A DNA stretch of 64,000 nt from Botryosphaeria dothidea (GCA_011503125.2 WWBZ02000022.1:2790001-2854000); one strand, 5' to 3'. Positions 11,234 to 21,800 are shown, numbered from the stretch's first letter. The notes: generated from the letters alone by a model not told the origin. A program made the numbers and translations.

Positions 11234-11271
11234 CCCCCCTCCCCCTCGACCGAACACCTTTTTTTTTCTCC

Positions 11272-11460
11272 AGCTCTCTTTGCCTTTTGGCTTAGATCAA
11301 GTGAAGTGACTGTTCTTCTCAGTTTAATCTCTGAGACGTGTCCTACGGGGCCATCACAAGATTAAACCAGTTTTTGGAAACGGCCTTGGGGGCGCTGAGC
11401 TCCGCTCATCCTCCGGGGCATAGTGTCGCTCGTATTGCACTGCCTCGAGCTGACGCGAAC
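11272..11460 (+). ncRNA. U2 snRNA-like RNA with altered branch-site recognition sequence
   Basis: The 5' part matches U2 closely: TTTGCCTTTTGGCTTAGATC (stem I and U6-pairing region), then CTGTTCTT. Stem IIa is CTCAG/CTGAG with loop TTTAATCT (11323-11330), and its exact complement AGATTAAA lies at 11359-11366, so the IIa/IIc switch is intact. Stem IIb is GTCC-TACG-GGGC. The Sm site AGTTTTTGG is at 11369. Stem III is a 10-bp helix closing TGAGCTCCGCTCA. Stem IV carries the loop TATTGCACTGCCT, the usual U2B'' binding loop. The conserved GTAGTA of U2 is replaced by GAAGTG (11303-11308), with a further T-to-A two bases on. Introns in this window have CTRAC branch sites, so a canonical U2 should exist elsewhere; this is a variant or a young pseudogene. 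Exact ends are not fixed. Confidence 0.8.
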
Positions 11461-11500
11461 GGTCTTCTTTGACCGTTCATTCACTTTTTCGTCAATTTGC
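11457..11500 (+). terminator. hairpin and T-rich 3' box after U2-like unit 1
   Basis: GAACGGTC and GACCGTTC form a perfect 8-bp hairpin with a 6-nt loop directly after stem IV (11457-11478). It is followed by CACTTTTTCGTCAATTT, related to the box after units 2 and 3 (CTTTTTTCGTTGA and CTTTCTTTTCGTTGA). Probably 3'-end formation or RNA stability; inferred. Confidence 0.5.
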
Positions 11501-11529
11501 TAGTCATGAACTGGCGCTTGAGGAAGAGG

Positions 11530-13681
11530 CTTTGGTGTTTTGGAGGTGGGCATTCAACTGGGACTTGAGCTCCATGCACGACATGACAGCCCGACACCAT
11601 TTACAGCCCTGCGATCTTTTCCTTACTGCTCGTGATACTCGTGCTTGGTGTTGAGCCTACGTCAGTGAGCAACGCGTCCGCCCGTTGTGCTGAGTGTGGC
11701 ACAGCACTGCGTCGCTGGTGTTCAACGGTTGTCCATGCCACAAGTATGAGTGCCCAGTGCCGTACGTTCTAGATACTCTTGTTGCTTTACCCGAGCTCCG
11801 TAGGGACTTGCAAGCTGGAGTCAGCAGTGGCGCCGTCGTGGTGTTGCAGTGTTGCGACCGCGATCGCGTCCGCCCGACAGCGCTATCCCACCACCAAGCT
11901 TCCCGGCACAGATTACGCCTGCTGGCAAGGATCTCAATCATGACGTGTCGCATCTCAAGACTTCACGACGCTGTTCTCATCAAGCGTCAATCCATTACAC
12001 CAAAGCACGAAGAGCGATTCTGTGCTGTGCCGCATTGTCTACACATGTGAGCAGCCGGCCCGCCCTTGTCTGTTGAGCAACAATGCGCACATCCCATCTC
12101 GCCGCAACTGACCTCACAATTCTTCGATCCATGGTGTTGCTGGACCAGCTCCCCACCCACCGTCATCGCAGCCACCACAACCCCCGCTGTCGCCGCCGCT
12201 GTTGTCGCCGCCATCCTCGCCACATATCCAGCATCAGCGTCTAGACTCTGGTTCCTCGCTTACCGCAATGGACCACACCCAAGTTTACGCTTGCAATTTC
12301 CAACGCATAGTGGTCTTCTGCGCCAGCAGAAGCTTCGAAAATCTGCACCTCTGATGCTCCCAACGAGTCTACAAAACCCCCAAGCGCACGCACACATAAG
12401 ACACATGGCTATCAATGAAGGATTCTGGTCTGGGAGTGATCGGCTGCAACGCGAGTGCCACCTCCCCTCAAAGAGGCAGAGTAGACATTTGCGACACGTG
12501 CATCGGGGGGTTGACGGCAATGCCAAATTGCAAATATTGGTAAGAGTTGCTCCGCGACAAGGCACTGATCGTTATTCGCCATCCTTGCAGGTCCAAAAGC
12601 TCATGGGCAGCCGCGGAGCTTGAAAATTCTTCTGGCAGGCGCCTGAAGTTTTGCTGTTTCGAGTTCACTGCCGCCGCTGCGTAGAATGCTGCCGGCTTAC
12701 CTGGAGTGTCTGGAGGGATCACTAAGTTTTTTCTAAACAGTTTAAACGCCCTGCTCGAAGCTAGATCAGAATGACAATCAGATTTAAATCCTACTTTCTC
12801 TACAATGCGGCCAGTGAACAGACGGGCTGACCAGACACTGTGTTGCCGCGATGCTCCATCGAAGGCGAGCGCGAGTTTCTCACTCGGCGGCCTACACCAC
12901 CAGAGCTGCGGTGGAGAATCCCACAGCAGATGCTCTATGTACGAATCTTCGTCGTCGACTTAAGTGGTAGTAATCGGGACAAATCCTTCCAGACATTTCC
13001 GATGACATTCCGCGCGTTGTGTAATTTGTCTGCCCGCTCAGGGGTAGAAGCTGCTTAATACTGCAGTCTCAATATCTCTTCATACAAGCTACCACCCAAT
13101 GCCACAGCTATGATGACAATGTTTATGGTATAATCCTTCAGCACAAGGTGATGCGCTCTGTCTGCGAGAAAACGCCTCCGCGGCAAGAAGAGTTTCGTTC
13201 AGCCTTGTTCTAGCATGCACACAAGCAACTAGCCAGCACTCAGTAGCATCCAACCCCACTTGAAACCGTCCTAGTATAGGCCTTGTCCGCCATCGTGCCC
13301 TTCGTCCCTATGTCCCACCGCCTTTCCCCAGAGCTGACGTCCCGAAATACGAAGCGCCGATCGCGGGGAACAGCAGGGATTAGCGGAAGCGATTCCTGAG
13401 AGAGCAGGAGAAAACGGCTGTTCTCCGGCGTTCCCCACCTGTCGCACAGCGCCACCAACAACGCCATTGTATGCCATTCGCCAGGAAACAAAGCCCCGAT
13501 CCATTGTCCAGTTACAGTCCACCCTTCCAACAATTCCTACTCCTTGTATATCCACAGCCACTTGCCCGAATAGTGTTCTCGAGGCCGCAAGACGCCGGTG
13601 CGTTGCTTGCAGGGGTAGTCGTTGCCGAATGGGGATGCTGTTCAGTGTTCTGATGTCGGAGAAGTGACTGGTAGAAGCTGC
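11530..13681. other. long non-coding stretch
   Basis: Several open frames exist but they lack ATG starts, codon-like composition or recognisable motifs. No tRNA, repeat family or clear gene was seen. Confidence 0.4.
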
Positions 13682-14250
13682 TCACGCCTCAAGCTTTCGC
13701 TTCGCCCGGGTCCGCTTAGCGATTGGCTGGCTCTCAGCACCAGACGGCTCCTGCTTCCTCTTGCTGGCACATTTGTTCTCCTCCGACCCCTTCTTTGTTG
13801 TCTTGGCTTGTTCTTTGGCGGCGTGGTACGTGTTGGCGGCTTGCATCTACCACAATTCTTCCTGTTAGCATAATTAGGATTTCTCGATGACGGGAGGCCA
13901 TTATCTACCTGCTCGGCATATATCTGCCAGCGCGCGAGCCAGTCAAGCGCCTCCGCAACGGCCGCGCACTGACGGTTGTGGAAGTGTGGATGGACGAGCA
14001 CCGCGGTGTTGGATGTCACTGTGATAGGATGATGATCATTGCGGGTCAGGGTTGATTTTAATGTGTTAGAAGTCACGCCGAGGGAGAGAAATGGCGGCGG
14101 AGGTGCGATTGGCAGGAACTTGTTGGTCGAAAAGCGTGCTGTTGTCAACGTTTCCTCTGACAGGGAGCAGCTACCGGCACTGCAAGCGGCTACGGATCCA
14201 GGTTCTGAAGAGGGAGAGTGAAGTATGTGCGAAAGCTTGGACCAAGCCAT
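13682..14250 (-). CDS. small hypothetical protein with basic tail, 2 exons
   Basis: Exons 14250-13909 and 13846-13682 join in phase 0 across a 62-nt intron (donor GTAGAT, branch GCTAAC, acceptor GGTAG), giving 168 residues from MAWSKLSHILHS. The C-terminal exon is Lys/Glu-rich and ends in PIAKRTRAKRKLEA, a good nuclear-localisation-like basic cluster. A possible helix, AAVAEALDWLARWQIYAEQ, spans the intron. The N-terminal half is Ser/Thr/Pro-rich. No family recognised; the clean intron is the main support for this being a gene. Confidence 0.55.
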
Positions 14251-14495
14251 TGATTCCTAGTTTTGATGCAGAATCAAGCAAAGTGGAGCAAGCCCGGTCG
14301 TGCCAGCAGAGTGACCGCGCAAGATAACCATTCATGATACGCAAATGACAGGGCCGTAATCAGTATTTGTTTCCCAATACTACTAATCTACCTGAATCTC
14401 CATGGTTTTCAGCCTTTTGCTGCATAATCACCACCCCGCAGTCATCTTGTGCCGGCCTGCAACAGGGACACTTCGATCCCTGAGGGTGCTACTCC

Positions 14496-15475
14496 TCAGG
14501 GACGAGTCTCCCTGAGCATCTCCCGTTCCAGATGCCTCGCATCCTCCGCAAACTCCCTGCTCCATATGCCCTCCCTCCACGGCACGATGCCCTCCTCCTT
14601 GATCATCTTCCTCAGGCCAGCCACGCCGCGGGGCTTGAACTCGACCTCCTCGCCACCAATCTCGACAGTCCGGCCATCGAGGTACTCGTTCAGCAAGTCC
14701 ACGACGTCCAGGTCGTGGATGTTCATGTTGTGCTCCATCAGCGTGACGATATAGTTGCGCTCGACGACGCTCCAGGGCCGAGGTTCTCGCCGTCGGCGGC
14801 GTATCCGTTGCGGGCCATCCAGTAGCCCCAGGTGCGGTTTAGGGTTGCGACGGTGCCCTGGTCCTGCCAGTTGGCGTCCGTCATGTCGAACTTGTAGGGG
14901 AAGAAGAGCGCGGAGCCGGTGACGCGCGACCAGAGCGGCTTGGTGAAGCGGCGGGCCTGGTCGAAGCCGCCGTCGGCGAAGCGGCCGCGCACGAAAGGGG
15001 TCGTGTAGAAGGGGTAAGGTTCGGTTGGGTCGTATCGGTTGATGAGGGCCTGGCGGCTGGTGCTGCGCTCGTACGCGTCCTGGAGGATCACATCGTCCAG
15101 CATGACGATGAAGCAGGAGACGACGGGCCTTGCGGTGGCTTGGACGATTCGAGCTGCCTGCTCGCTCTTCTCGCAGGCGTCTGCGGCCTTGTGCTCCAGG
15201 ATGGCGGAGACTAGGAGGCGGATAGCGTGGGCGAAGCGACGCTCTTCATCCATATCCGTACGCGCATGCATGATGCGGAGCATTTTATGCTTCACGACGG
15301 ACGAGCCACTGTCAAAGGCTCCCATGGCCGTGTTCTCGAGATGCCTGGACAGTTCGAGTTGATCATGATCATCGAGATGGCTTTGTGTAAGCGCGAAGGC
15401 GTTCGATATGATGAATCTCATGCGCGTCTCCATCTCGTAGCTAAGGGGAGTCGTTTTGGTGTTGTTGTTGTTCAT
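14496..15475 (-). pseudogene. hypothetical protein gene broken by one frameshift
   Basis: The frame opens at ATG 15475 (MNNNNTKTTPLSYEMETRMRF) and reads 235 sensible residues to about 14770 (GYAADGENLGP). The coding sense then continues in another frame as VVERNYIVTLMEHNMNI, ending TGA at 14496. No GT-AG pair can bridge the switch; one missing base at the GGCCCTGG near 14773 explains it. The joined product would be about 325 residues, mostly helical, with no domain I recognise; DVVDLLNEYLDGRTVEI is well-formed, so selection acted recently. It is either a recent pseudogene or a sequence error. Confidence 0.6.
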
Positions 15476-16348
15476 GTTGTTCGGCGTTCGAAGGATGTTC
15501 GTTCAGGGGCGTGGGCTGAAGATCTTTACGTCGAGGTAAGGAAGAGTTCAGAAATTGTGCAAGCTAGTTGGAGCGCGGATAGAAGAGTATCACGGCGGAT
15601 GTGAAAAGAACGGGCAGCCTTGATATAGAAAGTGGCTGGCCGTGAAATGTCTCAGGATTTCACTGATTGGAGTTTCACACGAGCAACTAAATCTTCATTT
15701 TCTGGCTACACATTTCTGTGAGCTGCTCAATGAGTCTTTATTGTTTCATATTGTTACACAAGTCTTTTCTGTTGAGGGGGACAATACTGCTGTATTTTGA
15801 CCATTATTCTCAGGTGGTTCCGAATGACCTTTGGAGGCAGCTGTGCTTCCACTTCTTGGTGAATAGCTTAGATGGAAGACTCGAATAAGAACACAGTGTC
15901 TTGCTCCAGCCATTGCTTTGTCCAGATAGTACTGATGCCGTTATGGAATACAAAGCTCCCATCTGAATCATATTTTGAGTTTATCCGCCGTTGTCACGAC
16001 GCCAATCTGCACGCTACGTGGATCACTTCATTTTTTCAAACCAATCGCAGCAGCCTCTTGTATATATCCACCACAAAACAGGGGCTGAGGTTCCTGTCCG
16101 TCAGTGAATTCATGAGACAGGCTATATGAGCATGTGAATGTGCTTTCAGGTGTGACGAACGTGCTTATGACGCGAATCTGCGCGTCTGCCTAGCGCAGCC
16201 TCCTCCTCTGCCTGATTCGACGGAGGGCCGCTTCCTCTTCGGGGTCTGAGTGGTTCCACAGCCTTCCAGCTGCGCAGAAAGCGACCAAAAAGTCCGGCCC
16301 GTGACCAACACCACCTGCCTTATCCCCGCACGGGTCGCCCCACCCTGC
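15476..16348. other. intergenic stretch, no gene seen
   Basis: AT-rich spacer between the broken gene at 14.5-15.5 kb, whose promoter lies at its left edge, and the second snRNA-like unit. No supported feature. Confidence 0.5.
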
Positions 16349-16379
16349 ACGTGTGCTAGTGGCGTCATGGTCTATAAAA
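16349..16379 (+). promoter_or_regulatory. snRNA-type promoter, unit 2
   Basis: ACGTGTGCTAGTG at 16349 and TATAAAA at 16373, followed by a T-rich leader (CTCTTTTTTCTTCTCC). It matches the arrangement at 11.2 and 26.3 kb. Confidence 0.55.
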
Positions 16380-16419
16380 CCTCTCGTCCTCCCCTGCTCA
16401 ATCTCTTTTTTCTTCTCCA

Positions 16420-16618
16420 CAGTCCTTAAGGCTTAATCTCTGGGAGGACATCCAATGCGTGTGCGGAGAGGGAGCTTTCGTGCCTACCGGCCTAGTTCCG
16501 CTAGGTGATGCTGGCAACTCTCCTTTTTCAATTTTTGGAACCCGGCGACGGCCCGCTGAGCTTGCTCATGTCGCCGCCACCGTGTCACTCGTATTGCACT
16601 ACTTCGGGTGACGCGAAC
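16420..16618 (+). ncRNA. U2-derived RNA lacking the branch-recognition segment
   Basis: The 3' domain is U2-like and well folded. The Sm site AATTTTTGG is at 16530. Stem III is CGGCGAC/GTCGCCG (16543-16549 with 16570-16576) closing TGAGCTTGCTCA. Stem IV is GTCACTCG/CGGGTGAC (16584-16591 with 16605-16612) with loop TATTGCACTACTT. Many stem positions differ from unit 1 yet still pair, which argues for selection on structure. The 5' part begins like U2 (CCTTAAGGCTTA) and then jumps to ATCTCTG, skipping about 36 nt that in unit 1 hold the U6-pairing and branch-site sequences. A new closed arm GGAGAG/CTCTCC containing CCTAG-TTCCG-CTAGG lies before the Sm site. Likely a Sm-class RNA with a non-splicing or regulatory role, or an RNA that never enters spliceosomes; inference. 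Confidence 0.6.
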
Positions 16619-16822
16619 TTTTGAATACCTTTTTTCGTTGACATACTCGCCAAGCGCGGGTACTTGAAGTAAGCAAGATCTTTTGGTGGGCTTTCTCGCT
16701 CAGGCACACATGAGTGTCTGCGCAAAGAGCACCTCGCAGTTGGGCTGACGCCCACAATCTTCCTGGGGTGTTGGGTTTGCTTTTCCACGCCTGCCGTTCC
16801 GTCACTGCAAAGCACACGTCGT

Positions 16823-17231
16823 CAGGGCTCCCACTTGGCAAGCCGGTGTCTACGCCCGCTTGGCAAGCCGACCCTCTAGAGGTGGCTTGACTTGATGGCT
16901 TGGAAGTCGGCTTAGATCCGTGCTCCCTCACGTGTGTATACCTTAAAAGGCTAAGCGTATCCGTGCACGCTCCCCCGCACGGTCTCCTGTACGTCTGAAA
17001 GAAGATCCGAAGGTCTATCTCTAGCCTTTTAGCCAATAGAAGAGGTTTCTTTAAGATATTCTCCACTAACCAAGCCGTTATTATAAATAGATTCTCCGTA
17101 TCTAAGAGATATAGAAGGATATAAGGAATAATACTCCTCGTCTAACTTGGTACCAAGCCGCTTGGCAAGCTGGCCCTTAGAGCTGGCTTGTCAAGCGGCT
17201 TGGTAAAATGGCTTGCCAAGTGGAAGCCCTG
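16823..17231. mobile_element. hAT-type MITE, 409 bp, with 8-bp target duplication
   Basis: The ends are long imperfect inverted repeats that begin CAGGGCTCCCACTTGGCAAG on the left and CAGGGCTTCCACTTGGCAAG on the right (reverse complement), with similarity reaching about 80 bp inward. Flanking octamers are CACGTCGT (16815-16822) and CACATCGT (17232-17239), a target duplication differing by one G-to-A. CAGGG ends plus 8-bp duplications are typical of hAT elements. The core is AT-rich and carries no transposase, so it is non-autonomous. The C-to-T type differences are compatible with repeat-induced point mutation. Confidence 0.85.
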
Positions 17232-17254
17232 CACATCGTAATGCCCCTCGAGTT

Positions 17255-17301
17255 GGGGTTCAGACCCCCCCCTCCAGAGCCTTCTAGTTCCTACTGAGCT
17301 A
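17255..17301 (-). other. tRNA-like relic with A-box and degraded B-box
   Basis: On the minus strand TAGCTCAGTAGG (17301-17290) is a perfect A-box and GGTCTGAACCCC (17266-17255) is two transitions from a B-box. No acceptor stem or anticodon arm can be folded, so it is not a working tRNA. It lies 16 bp from the MITE target site. It could be a SINE head or a tRNA pseudogene. Confidence 0.3.
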
Positions 17302-19238
17302 AGTCAATGTCGTTGCACAGCCTTATGCGCACTCTGCACTGACGTTCACTCTCCCCCAATTACTGGCAATTGAGTGTCGTACGCACGCTTGTCTGGGGCT
17401 ATGCCCTCGAGAGGCCATCCAGCCTCACCACTGATACGTTGGCGTCTTTCACGTCCTTAGATTGGCGATCTCGCCGCCATCCTCTTTTCACATGGTCACA
17501 TTTGCAAACACATAGCGGCAACTGCCACTCAGGCAGGGCATCGCCAGCTCAGATACCTACCAGCAACAACGGACGGCAGTTCGAGCGGCGAGGGCAGCCG
17601 CCAAGACAGGACAGTAAGACGCGGTGCATATTTGCTCATGCCATCTCCAAGCAGAATTGCTTCCTCCATTCAGCATATGAGTGCCACTTGCTATATGTGC
17701 TTTCCCTGAGGCGCCTCCTCCCGCCGACAAAGGACTGACGCCAACCGCTATCCAGAATCCTTTGCGAGGGCGATGACACTCATGATCCACCTTCGCGCCC
17801 CTGATAAACATCCCATCAGGTATCCATTGTGCCTCCTTTGCTGTTCATGTGTGCTGGTGTGTCACTTTTCCCGAAAAGCACACCTGCGGCTACCGGGACT
17901 GAACTGAGGATCACCGCTGACGGAGACAAGCGTGCCATCAATGTCCTCCAAACAATGTACCCAGTGTATGCTCCGTTGTTATGACCGTGCGATACGGTTT
18001 GAGGGAGGTAGGAGGCTCGCCGCGGGTTGCGACGGGGGCTGCAAGGGGGTTGCGCGAGCAGCTTGACCACGGCGTGCTGTGGGGCTCAGAGTCGGATACT
18101 GTCTCAATATTGGGGAAGTCTGAGACGTTCCTGCTGTAAAACTGAATGATCAATATGCCTTCTTGCGTGGATGCCGATTGCCCACTTAGCAGTCGCCTCC
18201 GGCGGAGGGTGGAAATCATGACCGGGTCGAGCTTTCCGCCAGACGAAGAGGAATCGTGACGGCGCTCTTAGCAGGCCTGTTCGGTCGGTCTTGCGAGGGG
18301 ACTTCATACCCTCCTCATGTTCTTTAGAGTCTTGCGCTTAGTGGTGCGTATGTGCCTTGCGCGAATGGTGGGATGGGATGCTCACCTAGCTCTCCTTGAC
18401 TCCCTGCGATTGCTTCATCGACGACCCTTACCAACAATTTGTCTTCTCTGGAATATATGGTACCAGGCTCTGGGCGGCTGGGGGCCCGTGTTTGGAGACT
18501 TTGTGCGGCGTAGACGGCGGATGAGGTTTACCTCGACGAAGATTCCTGGACGGATGAGCGAGTGGCGGATGCTGGGATAGAGTCAGGACGATTAGTTCTT
18601 GCGCGACACGAGTCTTCAGGAGCAGCGTTGGTGGGTGATTGGGAATAGTAGCCTGTTGCGGAGCGGCTGGTTGCGACGGAGCTGTTGGCGGGGAATCGCG
18701 ACCTGGAGGTCGCATTGGATTCAGCGAGGCGCGCGAGCACCATGACCCGGAGCGTCATCAGCCGCATTCTTCTACGCACGCATTTGACATTTGCATCAGC
18801 CCAATCAACGAGATCTTCTTTACGCGAGGGATTGAAACGTCTGTCTGGATGCGGTGGCGCAGGGCAGGAGCGAAGTTTCCGTGGCACGGCGCTGATGAGT
18901 GTCCATCCTTTCGACACCCCGCCCAACTTGTCGTCTATTGCACTCTTCTTGCTTCAACTTCAGCCCCAAGAACATCTTCGCACGAACGCTTCCTGTGCAG
19001 ATCCGGACGAGCAGACATTGCGACCCCCGCGTTTTGAACGCACCACCACCGAGCCTCGAAATTTCTCAGTGCGCCGCTTTCGCTGCAGCAGCCGCTTCAT
19101 CCTTCGCGCTGACAGTATCTAGATCTTCCTCGCATAACGCGCCGGCCCGCTCAGAGCCCGAACATCACGAAACCCTCCACAACTTCACCATTCCCTTGAC
19201 GAGTTCCCCTTCAAAGGCCGACACAGCCGACCGCAAAG
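17302..19238. other. unresolved stretch, possible spliced minus-strand gene at about 17940-18930
   Basis: On the minus strand several open segments (18926-18528, Ser/Arg-rich; 18307-18104; 18219-17938) are separated by possible donors (GTAAACC, GTAAGGG) and acceptors, but I could not build one phase-consistent model or find a motif. The part from 18940 to 19238 is CA/CT-rich and looks like the leader of the small gene that follows. Confidence 0.25.
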
Positions 19239-19406
19239 ATGGACGATCAGACCATCTACGACGAGTCCTCCTGGGACCTAGCCGACGTTATCATATGCAT
19301 CGGCGTGGTGGTCTTGACGTTTTGGTGTTTCGGCGTCTTCGCTCGCAACGACGTCGAGGACAAGGAAGACTTGCGCCCAATTGCTCCGCCCACTCTCGAC
19401 GTTTAA
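19239..19406 (+). CDS. 55-residue single-pass membrane micro-protein
   Basis: ATG at 19239 follows CCGCAAAG, a good fungal start context, after a pyrimidine- and CA-rich leader. The product starts MDDQTIYDESSWDLADV, has one hydrophobic segment at about residues 18-34 (VIICIGVVVLTFWCFGVF), and then an acidic tail (ARNDVEDKEDLRPIAP) ending at TAA 19406. Acidic N-terminus, one membrane span and acidic tail is a common layout for small organelle or ER membrane subunits. I recognise no family. The compact, well-organised composition makes chance unlikely, but there is no intron or homology to confirm it. Confidence 0.6.
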   Translation: MDDQTIYDESSWDLADVIICIGVVVLTFWCFGVFARNDVEDKEDLRPIAPPTLDV

Positions 19407-21800
19407 GGATCGCTGGATAACATACTGAAGATGGCTCAGAAGATGTGCGAGAATGAACAGGATGGAAATTTGGATTGGCCGGGTACATGGCAGTCTTGGA
19501 ACGACTCCGCAGCAAGAAACTTGCTTCCAGCTCCTTGCAATAGCACTACCCGTCACGATGAGATAAAGAAGTCCTAGGGATTAAGAATCTATGAAGGTTC
19601 TTGGATATTCATGTCCAGCATCGGCTGGAATCTCTCGTGCATACTTACGCTCGCTGCTGTCAAAGGTTGAATCTTGGACTTACGCGGCGGGACTATGCAA
19701 AGGATGCCCGCCTGCGGACAGCAGAATGAGGCCAACATAAGCTGCTTCCATCACATCCATGGGTAACATAGATGATCCGGAACAGGCGCGGACGAGTTGA
19801 GCTGGCAAGCACGCGGAACGTGGGATGCAGTCTCCGACAGAAAGGTTCAGCGATTCCTGGTCATTACATCATGGCATGTTCGGACAAGAACTGCCAAATT
19901 CGGAAATCCAGCCAAGCTAGATCTGATAGGGGTGTGACATCGTGACTCGAAAGGGGTATCGGTCCGCGCGTTGGGAATGCTATTTTCAGCCACATTCGCG
20001 GGAACCAACGGCGCCCACGTGTGGGGTAGGATGTCCATGCGTCCGAGTATAAGCTTGGTGCAGTCTTGTAGGTCTGTTTGTCGGTTAGTGCTTGTCAGAA
20101 CAGCAGTCCGGGGGTTCGTTCGATCCAGATGACGCGGCTGGTCGAGAGCAACCGAGATGGCCGATGGAATGATTCTAATGTTGAGTACGCTGGAGGTCAT
20201 GATTCCCGCGCTGATCACTGGCGTTCGGAAAGTGGATGAGATCTCAAGGGATATCGGTAACTGTGAATGCATCGATGAACGGTAAGGATCTGACGACGTC
20301 GATGCTGATGATGTAGATGGATGGAATTTGTGGCTGAAGCTGGAGGAGGATCTCCAATGGTTGCTCATCGAGAGCCACAGCCGCGGTCCCCTGATCTGCC
20401 GTATTGAACCACTGGGTAAATGACGACAACTCTTGGGTCAGTCTACTGTACTCTGCTCAGTCGTCTCGTGTTGTTCAGTGGGCAGGTGCGTGCGGCGCTG
20501 CCACGTCAAGCTCCCTCCACACCTTGCGTACTCGAACCCCACATTGCTGTTCCATCATCGCTCAACACGCACAAAGGAAAAGTGGCTTCAGCCGATTGCG
20601 GCATCGCGACGTGGGCACGCCAAGCAGCAATGCTTCTGGAAGGCCGTGTCGGGAGATCTGGCGCGGCGTGGCAGAAGTGGGATGATGGACGGCGGGTGGA
20701 GACCGGCCGAGAGGGAGCAACGATCAGCGGACGGGAAGCTCGATGGACCCTGCTCCGGCGATACGATCTGCGTTCTAACGCCCACAATCGAACATTCTCT
20801 GCAGAGTTTGCGCCTCGCGCTCACCGCAGGTTGCGTTGCGTTGCATGGACATGGGGCCTTGCGCGCAGCAGCGGTTCACGCAGGCAGGCCGGGGCGCAGA
20901 CGGCGAGCATTGGGCAGAGGCAGATGCGGCATGTGACGGGTGATGACGATATAGCAAATCGATAAAGCGGACTGGCCAGCGGGCGGCGGCCCTGCATTGT
21001 GGTCGGAAATGAGCAGGCCAGGAGGTCGAAATAGAGGCGCCAGGGGTTCCACGGCTCGCGTGAGGGCTGCCAGCACGTGAGAAACGGCGCCGGGCGTGTC
21101 GACCGCGTGTCAGCCAGTGCTGAGAGACGCGCTCACCGCTCCGCCATGGCGCACTAGAGGCTAGATCTCTGGCGGACTAGGAACGGCAGGGCAATGGCAC
21201 AACAAAGGCGCGCAAGTGTGCGGCAGCCGGGCCCTCGAGCGAAAAGTCATCGCGCTACAGCGGCCCTGGACCAATCATCGCTGTGGGGGCGCGACGCGCC
21301 GGCCTAGCGGCGATCCCTGCTGCCCGGCCTACCGCCAGAGCGACTCCTGAACGACGGTCGTGATAAGCTACGAGGAGCTCCCTGCTCTTCCTCCACTGCG
21401 TTTCGCAAAGGTCTCTCCCTGTTGTCCGGCCCTACGCAGATTGCCTTTTCACCTGCCGGACCTGCGCCTCCATTGAGCCCCGGGAGCGCCTACAGTGACC
21501 CTCCTCCACGCCGCATCCTCCCGCTAGAGCCCTCGCGTCTGAGTGCTCCCCACGCCGCCCCACCACTCAGTCTGAAACAGCGTCGGACGCACTGCTCTTT
21601 CAGAGTCGTCTTATGCCTGTCGCGCGGTAAACGGAGGCTGCCTCCCGCCCGTCGCCCAGCGCCTCTGATCGCGATCCCGGTCCCCGTCCCGTCCTCGACA
21701 TCATCTGCAGCCCACCCCAGCCGATCTCACCTCCTCACCTCACCCCTCCCGACTCCACGCCGTGCCCGCTGTCTGCGGCTGGCTCGCTGAACTGCCCATC
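19407..21800. other. long non-coding stretch and 5' leader of the TBC gene
   Basis: From 19407 to about 21300 I see no supported gene; open frames here lack motifs and proper starts. From about 21350 to 21800 the sequence is C/T-rich and is probably the promoter and leader of the Rab-GAP gene. Confidence 0.4.

Noticed and set aside
12066..12623. Plus-strand frame of 185 codons
   Set aside because: Starts without an ATG, has no motif and no splice support.
15872..16129. Plus-strand frame of 85 codons before the second snRNA-like unit
   Set aside because: No motif, no intron and no conserved feature; AT-rich spacer composition.
16420..16618. U12-type minor-spliceosome snRNA
   Set aside because: CCTTAAGG looked tempting, but the U12 branch-pairing sequence GAGTAAGGAA is absent and the 3' domain is U2-type.
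20100..20140. tRNA T-arm (GTTCGTTCGATCC)
   Set aside because: No D-arm, anticodon arm or acceptor stem can be built around it.
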